64,000 nucleotides of DNA, from positions 1,565,141 to 1,629,140 of the forward strand of contig CAVRRZ010000005.1 of the NCBI GenBank assembly GCA_963723745.1. Direction: 5' to 3'. The translations under genes and the position numbers were made by a program. Below, one piece after another: positions 1-9,461 of this stretch (position 1 is the first letter of the stretch; every line of letters begins with the position of its first letter). The notes under the pieces were generated by a model. It made no database searches, was not told the origin of the DNA, and saw only the letters and a list, made by a program, of their open reading frames with translations. The DNA is from CAVRRZ01 sp963723745. GTDB lineage: Bacteria > Actinomycetota > Actinomycetes > Mycobacteriales > Geodermatophilaceae.

Positions 1-1071
<1,071 letters not shown>

Positions 1072-1072
<1 letters not shown>

Positions 1073-2220
1073 CAAGGAAGCACGTCCCCGATGGCTCCAC
1101 CTATCACCAAGTCCACCCGCTGGAACTCCTTGAGGTCCCGGTAGCCGGTCTTGGCCATCGTGCGGGCGAGCGCGCCGAAGAGGTTGGTCCGCCCGTCGGC
1201 GCTCTCCGCCGGGCCGAGCAGCACCTGCTCCAGCGATCCGGCCGGTTCGACGGCCGGGGACACGCCGCCGCGCGGCAGCCGTGGGTGCGCGGCCACGGAG
1301 TCCCACCACACGCCCCCGGCCGGGGCCTCCTGCGCGACGCGCAGCGGCTCGCCGAGCTGGACGGCGTCGGCGCCGCAGGCCAGGGCCCGGGCGACCGCAC
1401 CGCTGGTCTCGATCCGGCCGTTGGCGATGACGTGCACGTACCGGCCGCCGGTCTCGTCGAGGTAGTCGCGGCGGGCCGCGGCCGCGTCGGCGATGGCCGA
1501 GGCAAGGGGCACGCGGATGCCCATGACCGCGTCACCGGTGGACCAGCTGTCGGCCCCGACGCCGACGATGACGCCGGCGGCTCCGGTGCGCATCAGGTGC
1601 AGCGCCGTCTGGTAGTCCGCCGCCCCGCCCACGACCACCGGCACATCGAGGTCGGCGATGAACTCCTTGAGGTTGAGGGCATCGTCCTGGGTCGTCACGT
1701 GCTCGGCCGACACGATGGTGCCCTGGATGACCAGCAGGTCGGCGCCCGCGGCCAGCACCGTCGGCGCGAACTGGAGGGTGTGCTGCGGGGAGATGCGGAC
1801 GGCGGTGGTGCTGCCACCGTCGCGCAGCTCCTTGACCCGCGCGGTGATCAGGTCGAGGTCGACCGGCCGCGCGTAGACCTCCTGCAGCAGCGACACCGGA
1901 GGAGCGCCGTCGGCGGCCGCCTCGCGGATCCGCCGGTAGACCGGCGCCGGGTCCTCGTACCGGGTCCACAGGCCCTCGGCGTTGAGCACGCCGAGCCCGC
2001 CGGCGCGGCCGACGGCGATCGCGGTCGCCGGGCTCACCACGGCGTCCGAGGCGCTGGTGATCAGCGGGATGTCGAACCGGAAGGCGTCGATCTGCCACGC
2101 GGTCGAGACGTCGTCGACGTCGCGGGTGCGCCGGGACGGCACGATCGATACCTCGTCGAGGTCGTACCCCCGGCGGGCGAAGCGGTTGAGGCCGATCTCG
2201 ACGGTCTCGCGGACGGGCAT
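1072..2220 (-). CDS. guaB3: GuaB3 family IMP dehydrogenase-like protein
   Basis: This 382-residue protein has the IMPDH/GMP reductase TIM barrel without inserted CBS domains and matches the actinobacterial GuaB3 family. It starts at ATG 2220 (MPVRETVEIG) and follows guaB2 by two bases. Glycine-rich phosphate-binding segments are visible, for example GAAGVIVGVGA, but the canonical catalytic cysteine loop GSICTT seen in the neighbouring guaB2 is absent. The corresponding stretch reads SWSTGDAVMG. A true IMP dehydrogenase activity is therefore doubtful, and the role of the family is unsettled. Operon position between guaB2 and guaA argues for a link to purine metabolism. Confidence 0.88.
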
Positions 2221-2222
2221 GC

Positions 2223-3740
2223 TCAGCGCCCCCTGTAGTTCGGCGCCTCGACGGTCATGTGGATGTCGTGCGGGTGGCTCTCGGTCAGCCCCGCGGTGGT
2301 GATCCGGGTGAGCTGACCGTGGTCCTGCAGGTCGGCGACGGTCGCTGCGCCGGCGTACCCCATCGACGCGCGCAGCCCGCCGACCATCTGGTGCACGACG
2401 CCCGAGAGCAGCCCGCGGTAGGGCACCTGGCCCTCGATCCCCTCGGGGACGAGCTTGTCGTCGGAGAGGACGTCGTCGGCGAAGTAGCGGTCGCGGCTGA
2501 AGGACTGGTTGCCCCGCTTCTGCATCGCACCCAGCGAGCCCATGCCGCGGTAGGTCTTGAACTGCTTGCCGTTGACGAAGACCAGTTCGCCGGGCGCCTC
2601 CTCGACGCCGGCGAACAGCCCGCCGATCATCACCGTGTCGGCGCCGGCCACCAGCGCCTTGGCGATGTCGCCGGAGTACTGCAGCCCGCCGTCGGCGATG
2701 ACCGGCACGCCGGCCGGCTTGGCCGCCAGTGAGGCCTCGTAGATCGCGCTGATCTGCGGGACGCCGACGCCGGCCACGACGCGGGTCGTGCAGATCGAGC
2801 CCGGTCCCACGCCCACCTTGACCGCGTCCACGCCGGCGTCGATCAGCGCCTGGGCGCCCGCGCGGGTGGCGATGTTGCCGCCCACCACCTGCACGCCGAA
2901 GTCGCCCTTCACCCGGGCGACCATCTCGAGGACCGCGCGCTGGTGACCGTGCGCGGTGTCGACGACCAGCACGTCGACGCCGGCGTCGACGAGCAGCCCG
3001 GCCCGCTTGTAGGCGTCCTCGCCCACGCCGACCGCCGCGCCGACCACCAGCCGGCCGTTCTGGTCCTTGGTGGAGTGCGGGTACTGGTCGCGCTTGACGA
3101 AGTCCTTGACGGTGATCAGCCCGCGCAGCCGGCCGGCCTCGTCGACCAGCGGGAGCTTCTCGACCTTGTGCTTGCGGAGCAGTCGCAGCGCGGTGTCGGG
3201 GTCCACGCCCACCGGCGCGGTGACCAGCGGCATCGGCGTCATGACGTCGCGGACGAGCCGGTTCTGGTCGGTCTCGAAGCGCATGTCGCGGTTGGTCACG
3301 ATGCCGAGCAGCACGCCGTCGGCGTCCACGACGGGGGCGCCGGAGATGCGGTAGCGCGCCGACAGCGCGTCGACCTCGGCGAGGGTGTTGTCCGGCGAGC
3401 ACGTGACCGGGTTGGTCACCATGCCGGCCTCGGAGCGCTTCACCAGGTCGACCTGGCCGGCCTGGTCCTCGGCGGCGAGGTTGCGGTGCAGCACGCCCAT
3501 GCCGCCGGCGCGGGCCATGGCGATCGCCATGCGCGCCTCGGTGACGGTGTCCATCGCGCTGGACAGCAGCGGCACCGCCAGCCGGATGCCCCGGGTGACC
3601 CGGCTGCTGGTGTCGACCTCGGCCGGCACGACGTCGGACGGCCCCGGGATGAGGAGGACGTCGTCGTAGGTCAGCCCGAGTGCGGCGAACTTCGCCGGCA
3701 GCTCGGGCACGGTTCCGCTCGCACGGTCGTCGAGCTGCAT
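2223..3740 (-). CDS. guaB: IMP dehydrogenase
   Basis: GuaB oxidises IMP to XMP with NAD+, the committed step to GMP. The 505-residue protein starts at ATG 3740 (MQLDDRASG); longer readings run into non-coding sequence. It shows the N-terminal barrel half, two CBS domains at about residues 105-220, and the catalytic loop GPGSICTTR with Cys317. The NAD-flap region EGIEGQVPYRG is near the C-terminus. It is the first gene of the guaB2-guaB3-guaA operon. In Streptomyces a sigD gene lies just upstream; none is present here. Confidence 0.97.
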   Translation of the reverse strand: MQLDDRASGTVPELPAKFAALGLTYDDVLLIPGPSDVVPAEVDTSSRVTRGIRLAVPLLSSAMDTVTEARMAIAMARAGGMGVLHRNLAAEDQAGQVDLVKRSEAGMVTNPVTCSPDNTLAEVDALSARYRISGAPVVDADGVLLGIVTNRDMRFETDQNRLVRDVMTPMPLVTAPVGVDPDTALRLLRKHKVEKLPLVDEAGRLRGLITVKDFVKRDQYPHSTKDQNGRLVVGAAVGVGEDAYKRAGLLVDAGVDVLVVDTAHGHQRAVLEMVARVKGDFGVQVVGGNIATRAGAQALIDAGVDAVKVGVGPGSICTTRVVAGVGVPQISAIYEASLAAKPAGVPVIADGGLQYSGDIAKALVAGADTVMIGGLFAGVEEAPGELVFVNGKQFKTYRGMGSLGAMQKRGNQSFSRDRYFADDVLSDDKLVPEGIEGQVPYRGLLSGVVHQMVGGLRASMGYAGAATVADLQDHGQLTRITTAGLTESHPHDIHMTVEAPNYRGR

Positions 3741-3868
3741 GAGTGCCGCCACCCCTCCATCGCAGGCTGTCGTCCGCCGGCTGCGCGTGGATGCGGCACC
3801 GCGGATCAGGTCTCGATCGTAGGCGGCTGCCGATACCGGGGGTGGCGCGCCCGTCCGGCGACTACCGT

Positions 3869-3909
3869 GGTCCGCGCTGCGCGGGGTCGTCCCCGCGCGG
3901 GCGCGGACC
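3869..3909. terminator. Strong GC-rich hairpin between guaB and the DUF5319 gene
   Basis: Arms at 3869-3886 and 3891-3909 pair almost perfectly around a TCGT loop, with one small bulge. The hairpin lies in the leader between two divergent genes, 46 bases before the GTG of the DUF5319 gene. It has no T tract. It could be an attenuator or protein site in that leader rather than a terminator; the sequence does not decide. Confidence 0.5.
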
Positions 3910-3954
3910 GGCAGACCGCCTGCCGGCCGACACCCAGACCGGCGAGGAGGATGC

Positions 3955-4347
3955 GTGAACCCCTTCGATGACGCTCCCGGGCCGGACCACGGGGCCGATC
4001 GCCCGGGCCCTCCCCCGCTCACCATGGAGGAGCGGGCCGGGGTCCTCGACGACCTGGCCGAGCTCGAGGTGTTCCGCACGCTGCTCGAGCCCAGCGGCAT
4101 CAAGGGCATCGTGGTCGATTGCCCCGACTGCGACGAGGAGCACCACGTCGACTGGGCCCTGATGCAGGCCAACCTGCGTCAGCTGCTCGAGGAGGGCCAG
4201 ACCGGCCGGCACGAGCCGCCGTTCGACCCGGACCCCGACGAGTACGTCACGTGGGACTACGCCAGCGGGTACGCCGACGGCATCGCCGCCGCCGCCGAAC
4301 GGGACGAGCCCGGGGGCCCCAGCGGCCGTCACGCCCGCGACGACTGA
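3955..4347 (+). CDS. DUF5319 family protein
   Basis: A 130-residue acidic protein of the actinobacterial DUF5319 family, found next to guaB in Mycobacterium and relatives. The GTG start at 3955 follows a strong GAGGAGG ribosome binding site at 3944-3950; an ATG at 3951 is in another frame. The core has a CPDCDEEHHVDW segment, whose Cys-x2-Cys and two His could bind metal, and a conserved Asp/Glu/Trp-rich C-terminal half (DEYVTWDYASGYADG). No signal peptide or membrane segment is visible. Function is unknown. It converges on the BldM-like gene across a perfect hairpin at 4404-4448. Confidence 0.8.
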   Translation: MNPFDDAPGPDHGADRPGPPPLTMEERAGVLDDLAELEVFRTLLEPSGIKGIVVDCPDCDEEHHVDWALMQANLRQLLEEGQTGRHEPPFDPDPDEYVTWDYASGYADGIAAAAERDEPGGPSGRHARDD

Positions 4348-4403
4348 GCCCGCGCCGACCCGCCCCGCCCCGCCGATATACGCACCGACATACGCACCGA
4401 TAA

Positions 4404-4448
4404 ACGCCTGGTGGCGGTTATCCAGCTCGGATAACCGCCACCAGGCGT
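4404..4448. terminator. Perfect 20-bp inverted repeat between convergent genes
   Basis: Two 20-base arms (4404-4423 and 4429-4448) are exact reverse complements around the 5-base loop AGCTC. The element sits between the convergent DUF5319 and BldM-like genes, which suggests a bidirectional terminator. It is preceded by two tandem near-copies of ATACGCACCGA at about 4377-4402. Its composition, with TTATCC and GGATAA at the loop side, is less GC-rich than its surroundings. Confidence 0.7.
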
Positions 4449-4475
4449 ATGAGGGCGCGTTCGGTCTGCCGACTC

Positions 4476-5207
4476 CTACGTCATCATGCCGCGGCGGAAG
4501 CCGGTGGCCACCGCCTCGGCGCGGTCCTTGGCGCCCAGCTTGCGGAACAGCCGCCGGGCGTGGGTCTTGATGGTGTCCTCGGACAGGTAGAGCTCACGGC
4601 CGATCTGGGCATTGCTCTTGCCCTGGCTCATGCCCGTGAGCACCTGCATCTCGCGCATCGACAGCGAGACGCCGGAGGCCTCACGGACCGTCGAACGCAC
4701 CGTCGTCGGGGCCGAGCCGTTCAGCGGGGCGGCGCCGTTCCAGGCCGGCACCGGCGCCGGCGAACCGGAGGGGAGGTGGCCGAAGGACTGCGGCGGACGG
4801 CCGTCGGCGCGCAGCCCCACCCGCGACAGGCCCAGGCCCATCTCGATGGGGCTGGCGTCCCAGCGCAGGTAGCCGCGGGCACCGAAGGCGACGGCGGCAC
4901 GCACCGACTCGGCGTCGTCCGGGGCGCCCAGCACCAGCACCGACAGGCCCGGGTGGGCACGCAGCGCCTGCGTGGCGGCGGCGAGACCGGTGTCGACGGC
5001 GCGCTGGGTGCCGACGAGCAGGACGTCGGGGGCGCGGGTGGCCAGGCGGGCCATCAGCGAGGCACCGTCGCCGATGACCTCGACACGGCCCACGAAGGGC
5101 AGCGCGACCAGCCGCGCGGCGACGTCGTCCCGCACGCGGCGGCGCTCGTCGTACACCCACACGGTGGCGCCGCCGTTACTCGGCGTGCGCATCCTGTCGT
5201 CGATCAC
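4476..5207 (-). CDS. BldM-like atypical response regulator (degenerate receiver + LuxR HTH)
   Basis: This protein of about 243 residues has an N-terminal receiver-like domain, a low-complexity Pro/Ala/Gly linker, and a C-terminal LuxR-type helix-turn-helix (LSMREMQVLTGMSQGKS to the end). Next to WhiB, groEL and guaB it matches the position of Streptomyces BldM, a developmental regulator. The receiver lacks the phospho-accepting aspartate: the beta-3 segment reads PDVLLVGTQ. The conserved lysine is also replaced (GYLRWDAS), so it is unlikely to be phosphorylated. I chose GTG 5207 because AGGGAG lies six bases upstream; ATG 5192, 5222 or 5294 are alternatives. It is divergent from whiB. Confidence 0.85.
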   Translation of the reverse strand: MIDDRMRTPSNGGATVWVYDERRRVRDDVAARLVALPFVGRVEVIGDGASLMARLATRAPDVLLVGTQRAVDTGLAAATQALRAHPGLSVLVLGAPDDAESVRAAVAFGARGYLRWDASPIEMGLGLSRVGLRADGRPPQSFGHLPSGSPAPVPAWNGAAPLNGSAPTTVRSTVREASGVSLSMREMQVLTGMSQGKSNAQIGRELYLSEDTIKTHARRLFRKLGAKDRAEAVATGFRRGMMT

Positions 5208-5475
5208 GCGGTGCTCCCTCATTCGTCGCCGGCCGTGGCGCCGGGCATCCCCCTGCCCGACGTCGGCACGTCCGGAGATCACCTTGATCGACACGAGCGG
5301 GTGACGACACCCGCCCTCACCCCGGCGAGTGAGGGCCGGAAATCCCGCCAGATCACGAATGTCATCGAAAAGTTGCGATCACGGCGGGTTTGGGCTTCCC
5401 CCCCGTGGGCATGCGGCCCCTTGCAACCGGACAGCCCCCGTCCCGGTTCGCGCGCCCCGAGCCGAGGAGGTCCAC

Positions 5476-5775
5476 ATGGCCGATATCCGTCGACTGCCTA
5501 CGCCTGTCGCCGAGGTCTGGGACTGGCAGCTGCACGGCGCCTGCCGTGGCGAGAGCACGTCCCTCTTCTTCCACCCCGACGGCGAGCGGGGTCCTGCGCG
5601 GGCCCGCCGCCAGGCAGCGGCCAAGGCCGTCTGCGGCCAGTGTCCGGTGATCGAGGCCTGCCTCAAGCACGCCCTCGCGGTGCGTGAGCCCTACGGCGTC
5701 TGGGGTGGGATGAGCGAAGAGGAGCGGGCGCGCCTCATCGCCGCCGAGCCCGACCGGGTCGCCGCGGGGGTCTGA
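5476..5775 (+). CDS. WhiB family iron-sulfur transcriptional regulator (WhiD/WhiB3-like)
   Basis: A 99-residue WhiB-family protein that binds a [4Fe-4S] cluster and acts with the principal sigma factor. The four cluster cysteines are Cys23, Cys53, Cys56 and Cys62 with the classic spacing, followed by the YGVWGGMS turn and a basic C-terminal stretch. ATG 5476 follows GAGGAGG at 5464-5470. The position beside groEL and a BldM-like gene corresponds to Streptomyces whiD and mycobacterial whiB3. Which subclass it belongs to is inferred from context, not from distinguishing residues. Confidence 0.92.
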   Translation: MADIRRLPTPVAEVWDWQLHGACRGESTSLFFHPDGERGPARARRQAAAKAVCGQCPVIEACLKHALAVREPYGVWGGMSEEERARLIAAEPDRVAAGV

Positions 5776-5795
5776 CCCCGCTTCCGAACCTACGA

Positions 5796-5826
5796 GGGCC
5801 GGTCCAGCGATGCGCTGGACCGGCCC
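5796..5826 (+). terminator. Terminator after whiB
   Basis: Perfect 14-base arms at 5796-5809 and 5813-5826 with a three-base ATG loop, 21 bases after the whiB stop, followed by TTCG. This is a typical GC-rich actinobacterial intrinsic terminator without a long T run. Confidence 0.85.
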
Positions 5827-5858
5827 TTCGCGTGTGGGCAGGACGTGCCCTACCCCGA

Positions 5859-5921
5859 GTTGATCATCGTCGGGCGGCGGGCGTGGACGGCGTGTCGGAC
5901 AGCCATTCGACGATGATCAAC
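5859..5921. repeat. 14-bp inverted repeat between whiB and groEL
   Basis: The arms 5859-5872 and 5908-5921 are exact reverse complements (GTTGATCATCGTCG and its complement) separated by 35 bases. Each arm contains the palindrome TGATCA. The element lies between the whiB terminator and the groEL stop, where both genes converge. It may be a terminator for groEL transcription or a small dispersed element. Confidence 0.6.
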
Positions 5922-5937
5922 GGGGCCTCGCAGAACG

Positions 5938-7572
5938 TCAGTGGGCGTGACCGTGCCCGTGGCCGTGCCCGTGGCCGGGCCCGTGCCCGTTGCCCTCGTC
6001 CTCGGGCGCGTCGACGACGGCCGAGTCCGTGGTGAGCACCATCGCGGCGATCGACGTGGCGTTGCCCAGCGCGGCCTTGGTCACCTTGACCGGGTCGATG
6101 ACGCCCTGGGCGGCCAGGTCGCCGTACTCACCGGTCACGGCGTTGAAGCCGGTCGGGGCGCCGGCCTCGCGCACCTTGCTGACGACGACGCGGCCCTCGA
6201 GGCCGGCGTTGTCGGCGATGCGCGCGAGCGGGGCGTCCAGGGCCTTGCGGACGGCGCGGGCGCCGGTGAGCTCGTCACCCTCCAGCGACAGTGCGTCGAT
6301 CGCCGAGGCGGCGTGCACCAGGGCGGATCCGCCGCCGGGGATGACCCCCTCCTCGACCGCCGCGCGGGTGGCCGCGACGGCGTCCTCGATGCGGTGCTTA
6401 CGCTCCTTGAGCTCCACCTCGGTGGCCGCGCCGACGCGGATGACGCCGATGCCGCCGGCCAGCTTGGCCAGCCGCTCCTGGAGCTTCTCGCGGTCCCAGT
6501 CGGAGTCGGAGTTCTCGATCTCGCGGCGGATCTGGGCCACCCGCTCGTTGATCGTCTCCGACGTGCCGCCGCCGTCCACGATCGTCGTCGTGTCCTTGGT
6601 GACGGTCACCCGGCGGGCGGTGCCCAGGACCTCCAGCCCGACGCCGTCCAGGGACAGGCCGACGTCCTCGCTGACCACCTGACCGCCGGTGACGATCGCC
6701 AGGTCGGTCATGAACGCCTTGCGCCGGTCGCCGAAGTACGGCGACTTCACCGCCACGACCTTGATGGTCTTGCGGATCGAGTTGACCACCAGGGTCGACA
6801 GGGCCTCGCCCTCGACGTCCTCGGCCACGATGAGCAGCGGACGGGCGCCGGAGCCGAGCACCTTCTCGAGCAGGGGCAGCAGGTCGGCCAGGGCGCTGAT
6901 CTTGCCGCTGACGAGCAGCACGAGGGCGTCGTCGAGGACGGCCTCCATGGCCTCGGTGTCGGTGACGAAGTACGGCGACAGGTAGCCCTTGTCGAACTGC
7001 ACGCCCTCGGTCACGTCGAGCTCGGTGGAGAGGGTGTTGCTCTCCTCGACGGTGATGACGCCGTCGGTGCCGACCTTGTCCATGGCCTCGGCGATGAGCC
7101 GGCCGATCTCGTCGTCCTGGGCGGAGATGCTGGCGACGCCGGCGATGGCGGCGCTCTCCGAGACGGGGATGGCCAGCTCGTCGAGCCGGGCGTGCACGGC
7201 GTCGACGGCGGCCCGCATGCCGCGGCCGAGCGCCATCGGGTTCGCGCCCGCGGCGACGTTCTTCATGCCCTCGTGCACCAGCGCCTGGGCGAGCACCGTG
7301 GCGGTGGTCGTCCCGTCGCCGGCGACGTCGTTGGTCTTGGTGGCCACGTTCTTGGCCAGCTGGGCGCCGAGGTTCTCGAACGGGTCGTCGAGCTCGACCT
7401 CCCGGGCGATGGTGACCCCGTCGTTGGTGATGGTGGGCGCACCGAACTTCTTGTCGAGGACGACGTTGCGCCCGCGCGGGCCGAGGGTCACCTTGACCGC
7501 GTCGGCGAGCTTGTCGACGCCGCGCTCCAGGGAGCGCCGGGCGTCCTCGGTGAACTGGATGATCTTGGCCAT
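5938..7572 (-). CDS. groEL: Chaperonin GroEL1 with histidine-rich C-terminus
   Basis: A 544-residue 60-kDa chaperonin subunit that folds proteins in an ATP-driven ring with GroES. The start at ATG 7572 (MAKIIQFTEDARR) and the ATP-binding segment GDGTTTATVLA are canonical. The last 20 residues are rich in His and Gly (HGHGHGHGHAH) in place of the usual Gly-Gly-Met tail. That tail marks the actinobacterial GroEL1 type, encoded next to groES, which is often non-essential and linked to metal or stress roles. A second groEL would be expected elsewhere in the genome. Confidence 0.97.
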   Translation of the reverse strand: MAKIIQFTEDARRSLERGVDKLADAVKVTLGPRGRNVVLDKKFGAPTITNDGVTIAREVELDDPFENLGAQLAKNVATKTNDVAGDGTTTATVLAQALVHEGMKNVAAGANPMALGRGMRAAVDAVHARLDELAIPVSESAAIAGVASISAQDDEIGRLIAEAMDKVGTDGVITVEESNTLSTELDVTEGVQFDKGYLSPYFVTDTEAMEAVLDDALVLLVSGKISALADLLPLLEKVLGSGARPLLIVAEDVEGEALSTLVVNSIRKTIKVVAVKSPYFGDRRKAFMTDLAIVTGGQVVSEDVGLSLDGVGLEVLGTARRVTVTKDTTTIVDGGGTSETINERVAQIRREIENSDSDWDREKLQERLAKLAGGIGVIRVGAATEVELKERKHRIEDAVAATRAAVEEGVIPGGGSALVHAASAIDALSLEGDELTGARAVRKALDAPLARIADNAGLEGRVVVSKVREAGAPTGFNAVTGEYGDLAAQGVIDPVKVTKAALGNATSIAAMVLTTDSAVVDAPEDEGNGHGPGHGHGHGHGHAH

Positions 7573-7627
7573 GCTTGACCTCTCGAAGGCTGCTGGGGTG
7601 GGTCGGGCGCGGTGGAGGGCCCGACGA

Positions 7628-7669
7628 CGACCGCCCCGGGACCCGGTGGTCGGGTCGCCGGGGCGGTCG
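7628..7669 (-). terminator. Hairpin in the groES-groEL spacer
   Basis: Twelve-base complementary arms at 7628-7639 and 7658-7669 enclose an 18-base loop in the 129-base gap between groES and groEL. It may attenuate read-through or mark a processing site that sets the GroES:GroEL ratio. Confidence 0.6.
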
Positions 7670-7701
7670 AGGGGCTCGTCAGAGCCAGTGGTGTGGCGAG
7701 G

Positions 7702-8010
7702 TCACTTCTCCACGACGGCGAGCAGGTCGCGCGCCGAGAGCACGAGGTAGTCCTCGCCGCCGTACTTGACCTCGGTGCCGCCGTACTTGGAGTAGATGAC
7801 CACGTCGCCGACGGAGACGTCGAGCGGCACGCGGTTGCCGTTGTCGTCGACGCGGCCGGGGCCGACGGCGATGACGGTGCCCTCCTGGGGCTTCTCCTTG
7901 GCGGTGTCCGGGATGACCAGGCCGGAGGCGGTGGTGGTCTCGGCCTCGTTGGCCTGGACCACGACGCGGTCCTCCAGCGGCTTGATGGTGACCTTGGTAG
8001 CGGTCGTCAC
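7702..8010 (-). CDS. groES: Co-chaperonin GroES
   Basis: A 102-residue co-chaperonin that caps the GroEL ring. It has the family's N-terminal IKPLEDRVVVQ segment, a mobile loop (EAETTTASGLVIPD) and the C-terminal VIYSKYGGTEVKYGGEDYLVLSA-like strands. It is the first gene of the groESL operon, with a leader of about 150 bases behind a CIRCE-overlapped promoter, which implies heat-shock control by HrcA. Confidence 0.97.
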   Translation of the reverse strand: MTTATKVTIKPLEDRVVVQANEAETTTASGLVIPDTAKEKPQEGTVIAVGPGRVDDNGNRVPLDVSVGDVVIYSKYGGTEVKYGGEDYLVLSARDLLAVVEK

Positions 8011-8158
8011 GTCGGTGACGCCCCCTTCGGTGTCGGACGGCTGGGTCGGTGGTGCATGCGGTCGTGCTGCATGCGGTACTGCTTCGGGTGGTGCTGATGC
8101 TGTGGCACGGGGCCTGCGGACCTGCCGTCGCGGGGGTCAGGCCGCCAGCCCGTGTCGA

Positions 8159-8185
8159 TTGGCACTCTACCTACGAGAGTGCCAG
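8159..8185 (-). promoter_or_regulatory. CIRCE operator (HrcA binding site)
   Basis: TTGGCACTC and GAGTGCCAG are separated by exactly nine bases, matching the CIRCE consensus TTAGCACTC-N9-GAGTGCTAA with only the usual actinobacterial deviations. It overlaps the predicted groES promoter, so HrcA would repress groESL at normal temperature. Confidence 0.93.
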
Positions 8186-8193
8186 CCACTCAA
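8164..8193 (-). promoter_or_regulatory. Probable groES promoter
   Basis: On the minus strand a -35-like TTGAGT (8188-8193) and a -10-like TAGAGT (8164-8169) are separated by 18 bases. The CIRCE element covers the spacer and the -10 box. This is prediction from consensus only. Confidence 0.6.
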
Positions 8194-8231
8194 GCGGGGG
8201 GCTGCGCTAGCTTGGCGCCGGTGAAGCACCG

Positions 8232-9461
8232 GTGACCAGCGACGCCGCACTCCGATGGCTGCGGACGGCGGAGGGCGCGGCCGCGGTCGCCCGCGCGACG
8301 CGGCTGCAGGCCGAGAGCGACGACCTCGTCGGCGGTCTCGCGCGGCTGCGCGCCGACGTCGGGGCGGAGCACGCCGGCCCGGCCTGGGAGCTGGCCCGGC
8401 TGCGCACCCGCGCGCGGCCGGTGTTCGGCGCGGACGCCGACGTCCTGTTCTTCACCGCCGACGCCCTGGAGCAGGCGGGCCGGCCGGAGCTGGCCGCCCG
8501 CCGGGCCGAGCGCCTCCTCGCCGGCGAGGAACTCGGCGTGGCCGATCTCGGCTGTGCGGCCGGCACCGACGCGATCGCGCTGGCCCGGGCGGGCGCGCAC
8601 GTCGTCGCCGTCGACCGCGACCCGGTGGCCCGCGAGCTGACCGCGGCCAACGCGCAGGCGCTGGGCCTCGCCCGGCGGATCACCGTCGTGGACGGCGACG
8701 TCGTGGACCTGGTGTCCGGTGCCGCGGGCGGGCGGGTGGCCGGCTGCGCCGCGGCCACCCTCGATCCGGCACGGCGGGCCGGCGGACGACGGCAACTCGA
8801 TCCCGACCGATGGTCCCCGCCGTGGTCGACCGTGCTCGGCCTGCTCGAGGCGGTACCCGCGTCGGTGGTCAAGGTGGCCCCCGGGCTGGACCACGAGCGG
8901 ATCCCACCCGGCATCGAGTCCGAATGGGTGTCGGTCGGCGGCTCCATCGTCGAGGCGCTGCTCTGGGGGCCGGAGCGGTCGGTGGTGCACCGGCGGGCGA
9001 CGCTGGTCGACCGGCGCGGGCACCTGCACGAGCTCACCGCGCGCGCCGACCCCGGGTGGGCACCGACGGGGCCGCTGCGCGGCTGGCTGCACGAGCCGGA
9101 CCCCGCGGCGATCCGCTCCGGTCTGATCCCCCTGCTGGCCGGCGACCTCGGCGCCACGCTGGTCGACCCGACGATCGCCTACCTGACCTCCGACGCCCGC
9201 GCGGACTCCCCGTGGGTCAGCTCCTACCGGGTCGTCGAGGTGCTGCCGTTCAACCTCAAGAAGCTCAAGGCCGAACTGCGGGCCCGGGGCGTGGGCCGGG
9301 TGACGGTGAAGAAGCGCGGCTCGGCGGTCGACCCGGAGTCCCTGGCCCGGCGGCTCCGCGGCCCCGGCCTGGACACGGCGACCGTCGTCGTCACCCGCCT
9401 CGAGGGCGCCCCCACCGCCCTGATCTGCACCGTGGGGCACGAGCCGCCGGGGGGCCGCTAA
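8232..9461 (+). CDS. Class I SAM-dependent methyltransferase with THUMP-like domain
   Basis: A 409-residue protein with an AdoMet-binding fold: motif I is VADLGCAAGTDAIALARAG, followed by an acidic VAVDRDP strand. The C-terminal part (LKKLKAELRARGVGRVTVKKRGS) resembles the THUMP-like domain of actinobacterial proteins annotated as RNA-modification methyltransferases. The start is GTG 8232, divergent from groES. Its stop overlaps the tsaD stop of the opposite strand (CTAA at 9458-9461). Substrate is unknown; tRNA or rRNA is a guess from the domain and the neighbouring tRNA-modification genes. Confidence 0.8.
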   Translation: MTSDAALRWLRTAEGAAAVARATRLQAESDDLVGGLARLRADVGAEHAGPAWELARLRTRARPVFGADADVLFFTADALEQAGRPELAARRAERLLAGEELGVADLGCAAGTDAIALARAGAHVVAVDRDPVARELTAANAQALGLARRITVVDGDVVDLVSGAAGGRVAGCAAATLDPARRAGGRRQLDPDRWSPPWSTVLGLLEAVPASVVKVAPGLDHERIPPGIESEWVSVGGSIVEALLWGPERSVVHRRATLVDRRGHLHELTARADPGWAPTGPLRGWLHEPDPAAIRSGLIPLLAGDLGATLVDPTIAYLTSDARADSPWVSSYRVVEVLPFNLKKLKAELRARGVGRVTVKKRGSAVDPESLARRLRGPGLDTATVVVTRLEGAPTALICTVGHEPPGGR

